From assembly GCA_938021675.1 (NCBI GenBank), contig CALIFY010000001.1, forward strand, positions 62,001 through 126,000: DNA of 64,000 bases, read 5' to 3'. A program made the position numbers and the translations under genes. The stretch comes from an uncultured Acidimicrobiales bacterium (GTDB lineage: Bacteria > Actinomycetota > Acidimicrobiia > Acidimicrobiales > SZUA-35). Positions within the stretch are counted from its first letter, which is position 1; every line of letters begins with the position of its first letter. Under the pieces are notes generated by a model. The model was not told the DNA's origin. It did not search any database and was given only the letters and a program-made list of their open reading frames with translations. Positions 53,635 through 62,546 of this stretch are shown piece by piece.

Positions 53635-54585
53635 CTACGATCGCCCGCCAACGGCCGGTGCCTGGGCGGCCTCGGCGAACGGAACGAATCCATCATCGAC
53701 GATGATCCGACCGTCGCTCGCCACCGCGGCGCCGGTGGTATCGGTCGATCGGAACACCTCAGACATGCCAACCGATCCGGCGGCCAACAGTACTTTCGTG
53801 AGCACTTCGGCTTGAGCAGCGCTCGCCGCTACCACCGTTGTCGATAGCAGATCAGACTCGAGGGGCCTCCCATCGATCGGGTTCCGAATATGGTGCTCCT
53901 CACCTCGCGGGCCGGGCCACCGTCGCCGTAGCGTGGTAGACGTACACACCGCGCCGGACTGGATGCCGATGGCCAGCGATTCATCAGAACCTGGGCAATC
54001 GAGTTCGATCAACCAACCCTGCGCTCGCGGAGTGGCCCCGTCGACGCGAAGGTCGCCGCCGATGTTGATACAGCAGCCCTCAGCCCCACCGGCTCTCAAC
54101 TCAGAGACTACGAGATCCGCTGCTGCTCCTTTGGCGATCCCGCCAAGGTCGATCGTGACATCGTCCGGCAGCTTGACCGAACGGGTATACGGCGCCAATT
54201 CGATATCGGCCGGGGTGGGAGCGGCGCGGTGAGAAGCGGTTCGTTCGGTGACCGCGGAGTCGATCTCGCCGAAGCTGCGATCGTAACCGGCCGCAGCCAT
54301 CGTCGCTTCGATCGTCGGGTCGAAGAGGCCGTCGGTTTTGTGCCAAGCCACGACAGCGGCGTCGATGAGCCGATATGTCTCCTCGCTTACCACAACTGGA
54401 CTACCGGAGGATCGGTTGAGCTGGGATACCTCCGAACCGGGTAAAAACCGGCTCCAACGCTGCTCCAATTCAACGAGGCGTTCGAATCCGTGGTCAAGTG
54501 CGCCATCGACGACGGTTTCGTCGCCGATCACCGATATGTGAGCCGACGTTCCCATAATCGGAAACCTGCGGTCGGCCACCGCCAC
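53635..54585 (-). CDS. apbE: FAD:protein FMN transferase (ApbE)
   Basis: 316 residues. MGTSAHISV, GLFDPTIEATMAAAGY, IDLGGIAKGAAADLV, CINIGGDLRVDG and STTVVAASAAQAEVLTK are the ApbE motifs that bind FAD and Mg. The enzyme attaches FMN by a phosphodiester to Thr or Ser of a target protein at the membrane surface. No signal peptide is seen. No target with an FMN-binding domain is encoded in the window. Gene overlaps nothing but abuts its neighbours by 0 and 3 bases. Confidence 0.92.
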   Translation of the reverse strand: MAVADRRFPIMGTSAHISVIGDETVVDGALDHGFERLVELEQRWSRFLPGSEVSQLNRSSGSPVVVSEETYRLIDAAVVAWHKTDGLFDPTIEATMAAAGYDRSFGEIDSAVTERTASHRAAPTPADIELAPYTRSVKLPDDVTIDLGGIAKGAAADLVVSELRAGGAEGCCINIGGDLRVDGATPRAQGWLIELDCPGSDESLAIGIQSGAVCTSTTLRRRWPGPRGEEHHIRNPIDGRPLESDLLSTTVVAASAAQAEVLTKVLLAAGSVGMSEVFRSTDTTGAAVASDGRIIVDDGFVPFAEAAQAPAVGGRS

Positions 54586-54588
54586 GGC

Positions 54589-55230
54589 TCAGCTACCGCC
54601 GCTGGTCGTATCGGTCGTCGGCGGAGGCGCCGTGGTGGTCGTCGTCGCCATCGTGGTGGTCGTGGTGGCCACCGTGGTTGCCGTCGTCGGTGCCTGCGTA
54701 TTCGTCGTGCTCGGCGGCAGGGTCGTCGCCGGTGCCGCCGTTGTTGCCGCGGTGGATGCAGGAGCGGCCGTGGTCGCCCCTTGGCTCGTGGGAGCGGCCG
54801 TGCTTGGCGGAGCGGTACTGGCCGGCTCGGTTTCCGGTGGTGCGGTACTTGCGGGAGCCGAGGTTGTCGTCTCCTCAGCGACAGTCGTATCGCCGTCGGC
54901 AACCGTCGTATCGGGATCAGGGGTCTCCTGCGGCGCCGACTCGCTTGTCGCAACCTCTGGAGGCACTTGAGTCGTCGGAGCGTCGGACGCCGTGGTCGCT
55001 TGACTGCCGGCCACCGCAAACTGCGCCGGTTGACCGGGTTCGGCAGCGCCGTTCAAATCGAACTGGTCCGACGACGTTGCGCTGTCGGCTCGAAGCGCGA
55101 CCGACGGTTCAAGCTGAAGTGTTCGTTTTGAACCTTCAGCGATCGTCGTCGTCATCACTAAGAAACCCGCAGCACCAGCTGCTCCCGCAGCCAACCGTGC
55201 ACGATGAGCCGGATGGGATCGCTTCGCCAA
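54589..55230 (-). CDS. Exported Thr/Ala/Pro-rich mucin-like protein
   Basis: 213 residues. A basic start and one hydrophobic segment (LAAGAAGAAGFLVMTTTIA) act as signal or anchor; the rest after about residue 75 is almost entirely Thr, Ala, Pro and Ser (TTTTTMATTTTTAPPP). It is probably an extended, possibly glycosylated cell-surface stalk. A TSQGATT stretch faintly recalls the FMN attachment motif but lacks the Asp and the domain. First of three adjoining genes with apbE and the ferric-reductase-like gene. Confidence 0.75.
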   Translation of the reverse strand: MAKRSHPAHRARLAAGAAGAAGFLVMTTTIAEGSKRTLQLEPSVALRADSATSSDQFDLNGAAEPGQPAQFAVAGSQATTASDAPTTQVPPEVATSESAPQETPDPDTTVADGDTTVAEETTTSAPASTAPPETEPASTAPPSTAAPTSQGATTAAPASTAATTAAPATTLPPSTTNTQAPTTATTVATTTTTMATTTTTAPPPTTDTTSGGS

Positions 55231-55412
55231 AATGGTTACCCCCGCTTGACCGCAATTCCCGCCCCGGGAACGGCCAACGCCGATATCTGCGCTTCGCTGG
55301 TTCGACTAGGTGTCGAGCCGATTTCGAATAGGTTACAGCCTACTACACCAACCGCACCACCGTGTGGATTGATGTCGAACCGGCTAGCTCGACTCTGGGC
55401 GGCGCCGTTTGA

Positions 55413-55598
55413 CTACAAGTTTTGGTTCGCAGAGGCCGGGGCCCCGCTGTGGCCGCCTACCGCGCTGTTCCCGTCCGACAGCAGAAACGCAGCGACGATG
55501 CCCAACGCGACCACCACGCCAACAGCCAGCCATTGAATCAGGGCCTTTCGCCCATGGCTGCTGCTGCTCCTGGACGTCTTTGAGGTCTTCGTACTCAT
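55413..55598 (-). CDS. Small single-span membrane protein
   Basis: 61 residues: a Ser/Thr/Lys-rich start (MSTKTSKTSRSSSSHGRK), one membrane segment (ALIQWLAVGVVVALGIVAAF) and a short Gly/Ala/Ser/Asn tail that would face outward. AAGAAG lies just upstream of ATG 55598. It lies 182 bases before the mucin-like gene on the same strand and may belong to that operon. No known family. Confidence 0.6.
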   Translation of the reverse strand: MSTKTSKTSRSSSSHGRKALIQWLAVGVVVALGIVAAFLLSDGNSAVGGHSGAPASANQNL

Positions 55599-55731
55599 GG
55601 TTCTTCTTTCTCGTTCTCACCGATCGGTTTGTCTCGATTCGCCGCGGTCTTGATCGATAACAGCAGTGGACAGCGATCGAGTCGTAACCACCGTAGCCGG
55701 CCATCGATTCCCCGTCGTGGCGAGCCGTCGC

Positions 55732-57087
55732 TCAGCTGAGGAGATCGCACACCACGTCGGTCCACAAATCGGTGGTAAGACGAAGCGAATCAACATCGAT
55801 TCGCTCGTCGTTTCCATGAAACCGGCTGGCAAAATCGCCTCGGTCCAGGGATGGGCTGAACAGTCCTGCGCCATAGGCCACCGCCCCCATCGCCCGGTAG
55901 ATGCGAGCGTCGGTAAAGCCGACGGTCATCTGCGGACTGAGCCGCGCTGACGGGAACGGTTTACTCACCGCCCGCGACAGACTATCCCACAGCGGGTTGT
56001 CAGTCCTACTGATCGAGGCCGGATTGCTGGTGATGACCTCCACGTCGACGCGGTCGGCAAGCTCCCCCAACGCTTGTTGCAGATGATGCTCGACGTCGGC
56101 GTCGTCCTCCCCCGGCAATGTGCGAATATCGACTTGGATCTCAACCACCCCGGGGATGACGTTCGCCTTCATCGCTCCTCCGTCAACCACGTTGGGAGAG
56201 ACGGTTGTATGAGTGCAGGCGTGAAGATACCCAGCCGTCCCGGGGTGTGGAATCTCGCTCAATAGTCTGTCGATCTGTTCGGTGTCGAGCATGGCGGCCT
56301 TTGTCGCCGCGTCGACCGGCAGCGTCTCGACCTGCTCGGTCCACAATTCGTTAAAACGGGGAGGCGGCGAGTACTCGGCGAGGCGTTGCACGACAGCGGC
56401 AGCCGTAACCAGCGCATTGTCCGATCGAAACGGCATCGACCCATGACCGGGACGGCCGGTCACCCTGAGCCGCCGCCACGCCACACCCTTTTCGGCGACG
56501 TTGACTCCGATAGCTGGTTGTGTTGCCTCACCGGAGTGAAGACCCCCGTTCTCGGTCAAGACGTAGTCGGCTGCGATGACATCCGGATGGTTTTCGGCAA
56601 GCCATTGAGCACCATAGGCCGAGCCCGCTTCCTCGTCGGCCACCGCGAAATAGATCAGATCACCGGTCGGTCGGAATCCGGAATTCGCTAGATGTCGGAA
56701 CGACACCGCCATAGACGACGTGATGTTCAACATGTCGACCGCACCTCGCCCCCAGACCTCGCCGTCGACCAGTTCACCACCGAAGGGATCTCGCGACCAG
56801 CCGTCGGGATCGGCCGGCACAACGTCGGTATGGCCCATCAAGCACAATGACGGGGCGTCCGGATCCGAGCCATCGATGCGAGAAACGATCGAGACCCGAC
56901 CGGGAGATGGCTCAAACCGTTCGATCGGTGCGCCAGATCCGTCGAGGAACTGGGTGAGCGTGTCGGCATTACGTACCTCCTGACCCGATGCCGCGGTCCC
57001 GTCGTTCACACACCGGTTTCGAATCATCGTCTGCAATAATTCGACGGTTTCATCCTTTGACCCAGTCCGTTCACGTTCACTACTCAT
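55732..57087 (-). CDS. M20 family metallopeptidase/deacylase
   Basis: 451 residues. Di-zinc motifs are GHTDVVPADPDGW, WGRGAVDMLN and the catalytic FAVADEEAGSAYG; the dimerisation domain starts RRLRVTGRPGHGSMPF. The C-terminal ligand His is in FHGNDERI. Members cleave dipeptides, N-acyl amino acids or carbamoyl compounds; which applies here is open. Divergent from the large BTAD regulator across 254 bases. Confidence 0.92.
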   Translation of the reverse strand: MSSERERTGSKDETVELLQTMIRNRCVNDGTAASGQEVRNADTLTQFLDGSGAPIERFEPSPGRVSIVSRIDGSDPDAPSLCLMGHTDVVPADPDGWSRDPFGGELVDGEVWGRGAVDMLNITSSMAVSFRHLANSGFRPTGDLIYFAVADEEAGSAYGAQWLAENHPDVIAADYVLTENGGLHSGEATQPAIGVNVAEKGVAWRRLRVTGRPGHGSMPFRSDNALVTAAAVVQRLAEYSPPPRFNELWTEQVETLPVDAATKAAMLDTEQIDRLLSEIPHPGTAGYLHACTHTTVSPNVVDGGAMKANVIPGVVEIQVDIRTLPGEDDADVEHHLQQALGELADRVDVEVITSNPASISRTDNPLWDSLSRAVSKPFPSARLSPQMTVGFTDARIYRAMGAVAYGAGLFSPSLDRGDFASRFHGNDERIDVDSLRLTTDLWTDVVCDLLS

Positions 57088-57341
57088 TAGAGCTACCTAT
57101 CGTTGTTGGGACGGGCGACCACCGCGCCACCGGTACCCCACAGCGTCTCACAGGCCGCCACACCATGGTTTCCCTTCTCAAAGTGAGAGGAAACCGAACG
57201 GTGTCGAGCCGAACAGATGAGCAGGAACAAACAGCTGGCACTACATTGATGGTCGGGCGGCCAGCAGAACCAGCTGAACGCCCTCTGCACCGCCGCACCA
57301 CACGGTCCGGCGATTGACAATCAGGATCAACTTCACCGCTC

Positions 57342-60300
57342 ATGGTCACCGCCGCGACCCGCGCAAACTCAATCGATCTTCGCCTGCTCGGCCCCCTGGT
57401 CGCAGTTGTCGACGGCGCCGTGGTGGCCCTCGGTGGGCCGCGCCAAAAAGGGGTACTTGCTCGCTTGGCCCTAAGCCGCGGCCAAGTCGTCTCGATGAGC
57501 CAGTTGGTGGCGAGCGTTTGGGACGGTGATGAACCGGCTCGACCCGAGGTGGCGGTCCGCAGTTACGTGTCTAACCTGCGGCGGGCCATCGAACCTCACC
57601 GGCGCCGCCGGTCGGCCGAGAGCTGCATCGTCAGCTCCGGCGCCGGCTACATGCTCGATGTCGAACCGGAGGCCATCGACCACATCCGATTCGATTCGTT
57701 CGTGCGTTCCGGCCGTCGAGACCTGTCGGCAAACGAACCGGCCTCGGCGATCGTTGCGTTGCGAGATGCGCTCTCGCTGTGGCGCGGCGAGCCGTGCACC
57801 GGTCTGTCAACCTCCGAAACCTTCACCGCGTATCGCAGCCAGTTCGAACAGGTACGGCAGATGGCCCTCGAGCTTTTGTTCGAGGCGCAGCTAGCCCGCG
57901 GCGATCACTTGTCGGTTGTGGCCGCAGTCGAGGGAGCGATCGCCGAGAGCCCGCTGCGGGAACGATTGACCGAGTTAGCGATGGTGGCGTTCTATCGTGC
58001 CGGTCGTCAGTCCGATGCCCTGGGATTTGGGCGACGGCTACGGTCCCGGTTGCGGGATGAGTTGGGTGTCGATCCCAGCCCTGACGTCAGTGAACTGGAA
58101 ATCAAGATCCTCAACCACGACAAGAGTCTGAGTGCAACCAGCATCGCTGGACCGGTTCGCTCCGGAGCCGCCCTCAGCTCCGGCCAACCTCGAACCATTG
58201 ACGGTGTATCTCAAAGCGGTGTATCTCAAAGCGGTATATCTCAAAGGTCAGCCCCTGGGTTGGCGTCCATAGACGAGGACGAGCCAACCGCTTCGATGTT
58301 GTCTTCGGCTTACCTAGACGCATCCGAGGGGTCGGTCGAAGTCGACATGTCGACCACCGCCGATCTGCCGCTCCAACGGCGGTCTGACTCCAACATTGTG
58401 GCCGCCCGACCGGTCATCGCCACCGTCGGGCGGTCAACCGAGTTAGAAGCGATGTCTTCGGTTCTCGCCGAGGTACTCGATCGGCGATCCATCGCAGCTG
58501 TCATCACCGGTGAGCCTGGGATTGGCAAGACCCGGTTGGTCGAGACGATGACCGAGACGGCAGAGGCCAACGGTGTCGCTGTGGCTTGGGCCCGCTGTGT
58601 CGAGGGGGAACAGGACGCCATGTGGCCGTGGTCGCAGCTGATCCTGGACCTTCTCGACAACGAGCTAGTCGGTCGGCCATCATCTGAGCGGTGGACGGGG
58701 CTCGAACCGCTTCGGGCCCTCGGTCCGTCGGTGGTCGCCGCTCTCGGTCTCCCACCGATATCTGAGGTCGCAAGCTCGTCAGCGTTCGAGCAGCCGAAAT
58801 CCGGCGACTTGTTGCTGGCGATGACGCTTCTGCTCCACCACGTAGCCAGGACCACACCGCTGACGTTGGTGTTCGACGACGTCCATTGGGCCGATCCTCA
58901 GACCATTCGAATGCTCCGATTCGCGGCCCGGAGCCTAGCCAACCTCCCGATCGCCTTCGTGGTGACGTGGAGCCTTCACGAAATTCGAGACGGGGCCACA
59001 GTGGCGTCGGAGCTGCGAAGCCTGTCTCGACTCCCGTCACTCGTCCGGGTTGACCTCGAAGGTCTTGACACAGGAGCCGTGCAACAACTCGCCGAGAAGT
59101 CCGGGCACCGATTCTCGGTTTGCCAGGCCGATGATCTCCGGCAACGCAGCGCCGGCAACCCCCTCTATGCCCTCGAACTGTTGAACGCCGTCGGTGCCGA
59201 TGGCGCGTTGGAGTCGGTCGAGATCGGGCAGTGTCCGAAATTGGTCGACGCGGTGATAAACCGAGTTGATTTCGTTGATCTTCGAGCCCGGCGACTGCTC
59301 AGCGTTGCCTCGTTGTTCCGCACCTCGTTCAGCGCGAGCCAACTGGCAACGGTCTGTGGTTTTACCGTCAGGGACACCGAAGACATCCTCAACGCAACGG
59401 TTCGGGGTGCTCTGGTAGACGAGGTCGACTCGGCTTGCGGTCAGTACCGGTTTCGGTGCCCACTCGTCGCCGAAGTTGTCCAAGATGGCTTGCTGGCCGG
59501 CGAGCGAATCGGCTTTCACCGAGCTATCGGGCAACACCTACTCTCGCTGGAAGGGCCGAGCTATGAGGTGGCATACCATCTCGTGGCCGGTCGTCGACGA
59601 GAAGATCAGATCCTGGCAGCGGAGATTGCTCTCGAAATATTCGAACAACGTCCAGACTACGGCAGCGTGGTAGACGTCGATCCGATTGTCGAACAGCTCC
59701 TCGTTGCTGAACGTTCCGGCGGTGAACCCGATCTTCCACCAAAACTGGATATCGCCGTCCATTTGTACCTTAGCTGGCGGGCGTGGCTCGACCGCCGATG
59801 TGAGGATTGGGCAACCGCAAACAGCAGAGCACTTCGCGGTGCGTTGGAGCTGTTCAGCAAAGATGGTGTTGGGGATGGGTCACCTGCAGATAGCGCAGCC
59901 CTCGCTCGGTTGGCTCGCAGCGCAACGGCTCGTGTCGGTGTTCCGGTGTACTACCCCGGTCCGGTTGCTGAGCCATACGTCGAACAGGCGACGGCGAACG
60001 ACGTCGCCGTGCTGGAAGGGGTCTCAGCAGCCTTGCCAGTCGATCAACCGAGCCATTGGGTCGTTGAGATTCAACTTGCCCACCTTCGAGAACGCGACAC
60101 CAAACCAACGGCCGCCGCCACGATGCGCGGCGTACGAGAGGCTAAGCAAGCACTCAAAAAGGCCGAAGAAAAGATCGACTCCGACCATATTCCGGTCGTG
60201 CGGAGCATGCTTCTCAACCGTTTCGGTGACCGCCTTTCGTCCGAAGAACAGCTGCAGATCGTCGATCATCTTCGCTCAACAGAGCGTTCGCTTGTCTGCG

Positions 60301-61115
60301 ACCTCTTTGCCACTCGTTGGGCCTATCCGGCGCTTATGGCCCTCGGCCGCCGAGCCGAGGCCGACGAGCGCATTCAGTCGGCTTGGAATCGGGCGAGGAC
60401 TACGGGTGACCAAGTACAGGTTGCCGAGGCACGGGCGGTGAGGATCACCCATCTGTTGTGGACCGGCCAACTCGATGAGGCGGAAAGCCAGATTCTTCGA
60501 GGCATCGCCGATTGGCGGAAGATCGGCGGCCGGGGGTTGGCGGCCTTCGGAAATCAGCTGTATCAAGTTCGGCGCATGAAGGGCGATGATGTCGATCCTG
60601 GTGGAAAGATCGTGAAACAGCTACCGAGGCGAGAGCACTCGTTGCGACCGGTTCGGACGGCCATGGTGCTTGCCGACACCGGCTACCACGACAGGGCCTT
60701 CGAGCACCTCGATAGCGCCGTCGAAGCGATCTCCGGTCGAATTACTCCAACAGCCGATTTGGCCGAGCTGGCGATGGCCGCTGCGCTGCTCGACCACGCT
60801 GACGCTGGCCGTCTGGCCTGCACCAGGCTGGCCGGCCGGAGCAACCGGCTTTTGACTAACGATACTCAGGGCGGGTCCGACGTTCCTGGCGACCGCTTGA
60901 TCGTGTCGGTCGATCGGTTCTCCGTCTTTGGACCGGCCTCATACTTCGCGGGACTCGGAGCGGCGGCCAGTGGCCAGCGAGCCCGGGCGACAGAGCTGAT
61001 CGCCGCAGCGGTCGGCCTGGTCAAAACGAGCGGTGGATCGCTCTGCGGCATGCGAAATCTCCTCTCCCCTTTTCGCGATCGGCTCGATTTCAGCGAGATT
61101 GGCCTCGACCAGTAG
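57342..61115 (+). CDS. Large BTAD/AAA-ATPase transcriptional regulator
   Basis: 1257 residues. An OmpR/SARP-type winged helix (IDLRLLGPLVAVVDGAVVAL, SYVSNLRRAIEP) and a bacterial transcriptional activation domain (about 110-255) lead to a low-complexity linker with three GVSQS-type repeats. Then comes a STAND/AAA-type ATPase: Walker A GEPGIGKT (390-397) and D512-D513 in LVFDDVHWADPQ. The rest is TPR-like helices. This is the AfsR/LuxR-LAL-like multi-domain plan of actinobacterial regulators. The target is unknown. Confidence 0.9.
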   Translation: MVTAATRANSIDLRLLGPLVAVVDGAVVALGGPRQKGVLARLALSRGQVVSMSQLVASVWDGDEPARPEVAVRSYVSNLRRAIEPHRRRRSAESCIVSSGAGYMLDVEPEAIDHIRFDSFVRSGRRDLSANEPASAIVALRDALSLWRGEPCTGLSTSETFTAYRSQFEQVRQMALELLFEAQLARGDHLSVVAAVEGAIAESPLRERLTELAMVAFYRAGRQSDALGFGRRLRSRLRDELGVDPSPDVSELEIKILNHDKSLSATSIAGPVRSGAALSSGQPRTIDGVSQSGVSQSGISQRSAPGLASIDEDEPTASMLSSAYLDASEGSVEVDMSTTADLPLQRRSDSNIVAARPVIATVGRSTELEAMSSVLAEVLDRRSIAAVITGEPGIGKTRLVETMTETAEANGVAVAWARCVEGEQDAMWPWSQLILDLLDNELVGRPSSERWTGLEPLRALGPSVVAALGLPPISEVASSSAFEQPKSGDLLLAMTLLLHHVARTTPLTLVFDDVHWADPQTIRMLRFAARSLANLPIAFVVTWSLHEIRDGATVASELRSLSRLPSLVRVDLEGLDTGAVQQLAEKSGHRFSVCQADDLRQRSAGNPLYALELLNAVGADGALESVEIGQCPKLVDAVINRVDFVDLRARRLLSVASLFRTSFSASQLATVCGFTVRDTEDILNATVRGALVDEVDSACGQYRFRCPLVAEVVQDGLLAGERIGFHRAIGQHLLSLEGPSYEVAYHLVAGRRREDQILAAEIALEIFEQRPDYGSVVDVDPIVEQLLVAERSGGEPDLPPKLDIAVHLYLSWRAWLDRRCEDWATANSRALRGALELFSKDGVGDGSPADSAALARLARSATARVGVPVYYPGPVAEPYVEQATANDVAVLEGVSAALPVDQPSHWVVEIQLAHLRERDTKPTAAATMRGVREAKQALKKAEEKIDSDHIPVVRSMLLNRFGDRLSSEEQLQIVDHLRSTERSLVCDLFATRWAYPALMALGRRAEADERIQSAWNRARTTGDQVQVAEARAVRITHLLWTGQLDEAESQILRGIADWRKIGGRGLAAFGNQLYQVRRMKGDDVDPGGKIVKQLPRREHSLRPVRTAMVLADTGYHDRAFEHLDSAVEAISGRITPTADLAELAMAAALLDHADAGRLACTRLAGRSNRLLTNDTQGGSDVPGDRLIVSVDRFSVFGPASYFAGLGAAASGQRARATELIAAAVGLVKTSGGSLCGMRNLLSPFRDRLDFSEIGLDQ
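58204..58248. repeat. 15-bp tandem repeat, three copies, in the BTAD regulator linker
   Basis: GGTGTATCTCAAAGC twice and a near copy, in frame, giving GVSQS, GVSQS, GISQR between the DNA-binding part and the ATPase. Confidence 0.8.
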
Positions 61116-61172
61116 CGGACGCTCCAACTCCGTTCCAATCGAGCTGCAACAAGGGTTGGCAAGACTGTAAAG

Positions 61173-61210
61173 ACATGCCGCCGGCCTCCCGATGAGGCCG
61201 ACCGGCATGT
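61173..61210 (+). terminator. Strong hairpin after the BTAD regulator
   Basis: ACATGCCG pairs with CGGCATGT and, inside, GGCCTC pairs with GAGGCC, giving 14 base pairs with small internal bulges around a 5-base loop. It starts 58 bases after the regulator stop. No long T-tract; probable terminator. Confidence 0.6.
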
Positions 61211-61337
61211 TGGGCTCATCGGACGAATGACCGAACGCCTGATGATTCAGAGCCGGTCCTAACTGCTTTCCGACGGCGGTGGCGGTTAGGGCCGGCTCCG
61301 AACGCCGTTTTGCAGACACGGCACCGGTGGACCGATC

Positions 61338-62063
61338 ATGGGCACGATGAGAGATAGTGACGTGACGACCGTCGACTTCCACTTTGATGTGATGTGCCCT
61401 TGGGCCTACCAGACCTCGCTGTGGATGCGCGATGTGCGAGATCAGCTTGGCCTCACCGTGAATTGGCGATTCTTCAGCTTGGAGGAGGTCAACCTCCAGA
61501 AAGGAAAGAAACATCCCTGGGAACGCGCCTGGTCCTACGGGTGGTCGATGATGCAGGTCGGGGCCATCCTTCGTCGCACGAACATGGCTGACCTTGACGC
61601 GTGGTACGCCCGGGCGGGCCGTGCCCTTCATGTCGAGGGCTATAAACCCCATGAACCAGATGTCGCCCGCCATCTGCTGACCGAACTCGACCTCGACCCA
61701 AACACGGTTGACCTCGCTATGAGCGACTCATCGACACATGCCGAAATCAAGGCCGAACATCAGAGGGTCATCGATGCTGGCGGCTTCGGGGTACCGACGT
61801 TGTTCATTGGCGAACAAGCGCTGTTCGGGCCCGTTCTGCTCGACCCACCGACCGGCGACGCCGCACTTCGCTTGTGGGACGCGGTAACCTCCTGGCTCGA
61901 ATTCCCTCATCTTTATGAGATACAACGCCCGAAGACGGGCGTAGACCAAGACAAGATCGTCACCACCTTTCGGCCATACCTCGAAGCCCGTGACTGGGTT
62001 AGCATCGACCGCGGCGCAGTGGTCGATCTGGAACCATCCAACTCGACCCAGGGCAACCGATGA
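61338..62063 (+). CDS. DsbA-family thioredoxin-like protein
   Basis: 241 residues. The thioredoxin-like fold of the DsbA/Rv2466c group: [16 protein letters not shown] with C20-P-W-A23 at the active site, an inserted helical domain (about 60-140) and the cis-Pro loop [18 protein letters not shown]. The mycobacterial Rv2466c relative is CPWC and mycothiol-dependent; here the second Cys is Ala, so it may be a monothiol redox or glutathione-S-transferase-like enzyme. Starts at ATG 61338 or 61347. Preceded by a terminator hairpin. Confidence 0.85.
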   Translation: MGTMRDSDVTTVDFHFDVMCPWAYQTSLWMRDVRDQLGLTVNWRFFSLEEVNLQKGKKHPWERAWSYGWSMMQVGAILRRTNMADLDAWYARAGRALHVEGYKPHEPDVARHLLTELDLDPNTVDLAMSDSSTHAEIKAEHQRVIDAGGFGVPTLFIGEQALFGPVLLDPPTGDAALRLWDAVTSWLEFPHLYEIQRPKTGVDQDKIVTTFRPYLEARDWVSIDRGAVVDLEPSNSTQGNR

Positions 62064-62153
62064 GGTTCAACAACCGCTGACCAGTACCGGCCAAACCTGT
62101 CCGGTTTCTACCGGCAATCTGGGGTCGCGGCGTACCGAGCGAGACCGTGAGTG

Positions 62154-62546
62154 TTAGTGGTGTTCGCCCGTGAGGTCTTCCGCTTCGATCATGTCACCGG
62201 CGGCGGCCAGAGCGGCGGCCAGGTTGACCGCTCGGTCATACACCGCGGTGAAGTAGTGTTCGGCCGCGTTTTGTTGTCCTGACAGCGGCGGCCGCCCAAG
62301 AGAGCGAATGACCGCCGAGGGATCGGTCGTCATGGCAGCGGTTGCGTTTTCATCGGTTGGAAGCGCTTGAGGGTCACCCCAAAAGACCTTCGGGTCGACC
62401 TTCTTTCGCTTCGGTCCTTTGCGGCGTCGACCGCCGGGCCGACCGCCCTTGGCACCACCGTTCTTATCGCCGTTGTTTGAACGGCGGGCGCCGTCCCGCC
62501 CAGTGTTTTTCTTTCGACTGTTCATCGGTTTTCTTCCAGTACTCAT
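62154..62546 (-). CDS. Small basic-tailed protein coupled to the SNF2 helicase
   Basis: 130 residues. The first 55 are very basic and Gly-rich (GGRPGGRRRKGPKRKK), suited to nucleic-acid binding; the rest is a helical domain (SAVIRSLGRPPLSG, YFTAVYDRAVNLAAALAAAG) ending in an acidic EAEDLTGEHH. No family known by name. ATG 62546 overlaps the helicase stop as ATGA, so it is probably translated with the helicase and may act with it. Confidence 0.7.
   Translation of the reverse strand: MSTGRKPMNSRKKNTGRDGARRSNNGDKNGGAKGGRPGGRRRKGPKRKKVDPKVFWGDPQALPTDENATAAMTTDPSAVIRSLGRPPLSGQQNAAEHYFTAVYDRAVNLAAALAAAGDMIEAEDLTGEHH

Noticed and set aside
54528-55131. Arg-rich frames on both strands in the mucin-like region
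   Set aside because: They are shifted readings of the Thr/Ala/Pro repeat codons; only the Thr-rich frame has a signal peptide and operon position.
55231-55412. Additional gene between the small membrane protein and the mucin-like protein
   Set aside because: The only open frames are short plus-strand readings without RBS or similarity; nothing supported is seen in these 182 bases.
57088-57341. Small genes in the gap between the M20 peptidase and the BTAD regulator
   Set aside because: Several 70-110 codon frames exist on both strands, but none has an RBS, -10 spacing or family similarity. A TTGACA at about 57315 lacks a matching -10 box.
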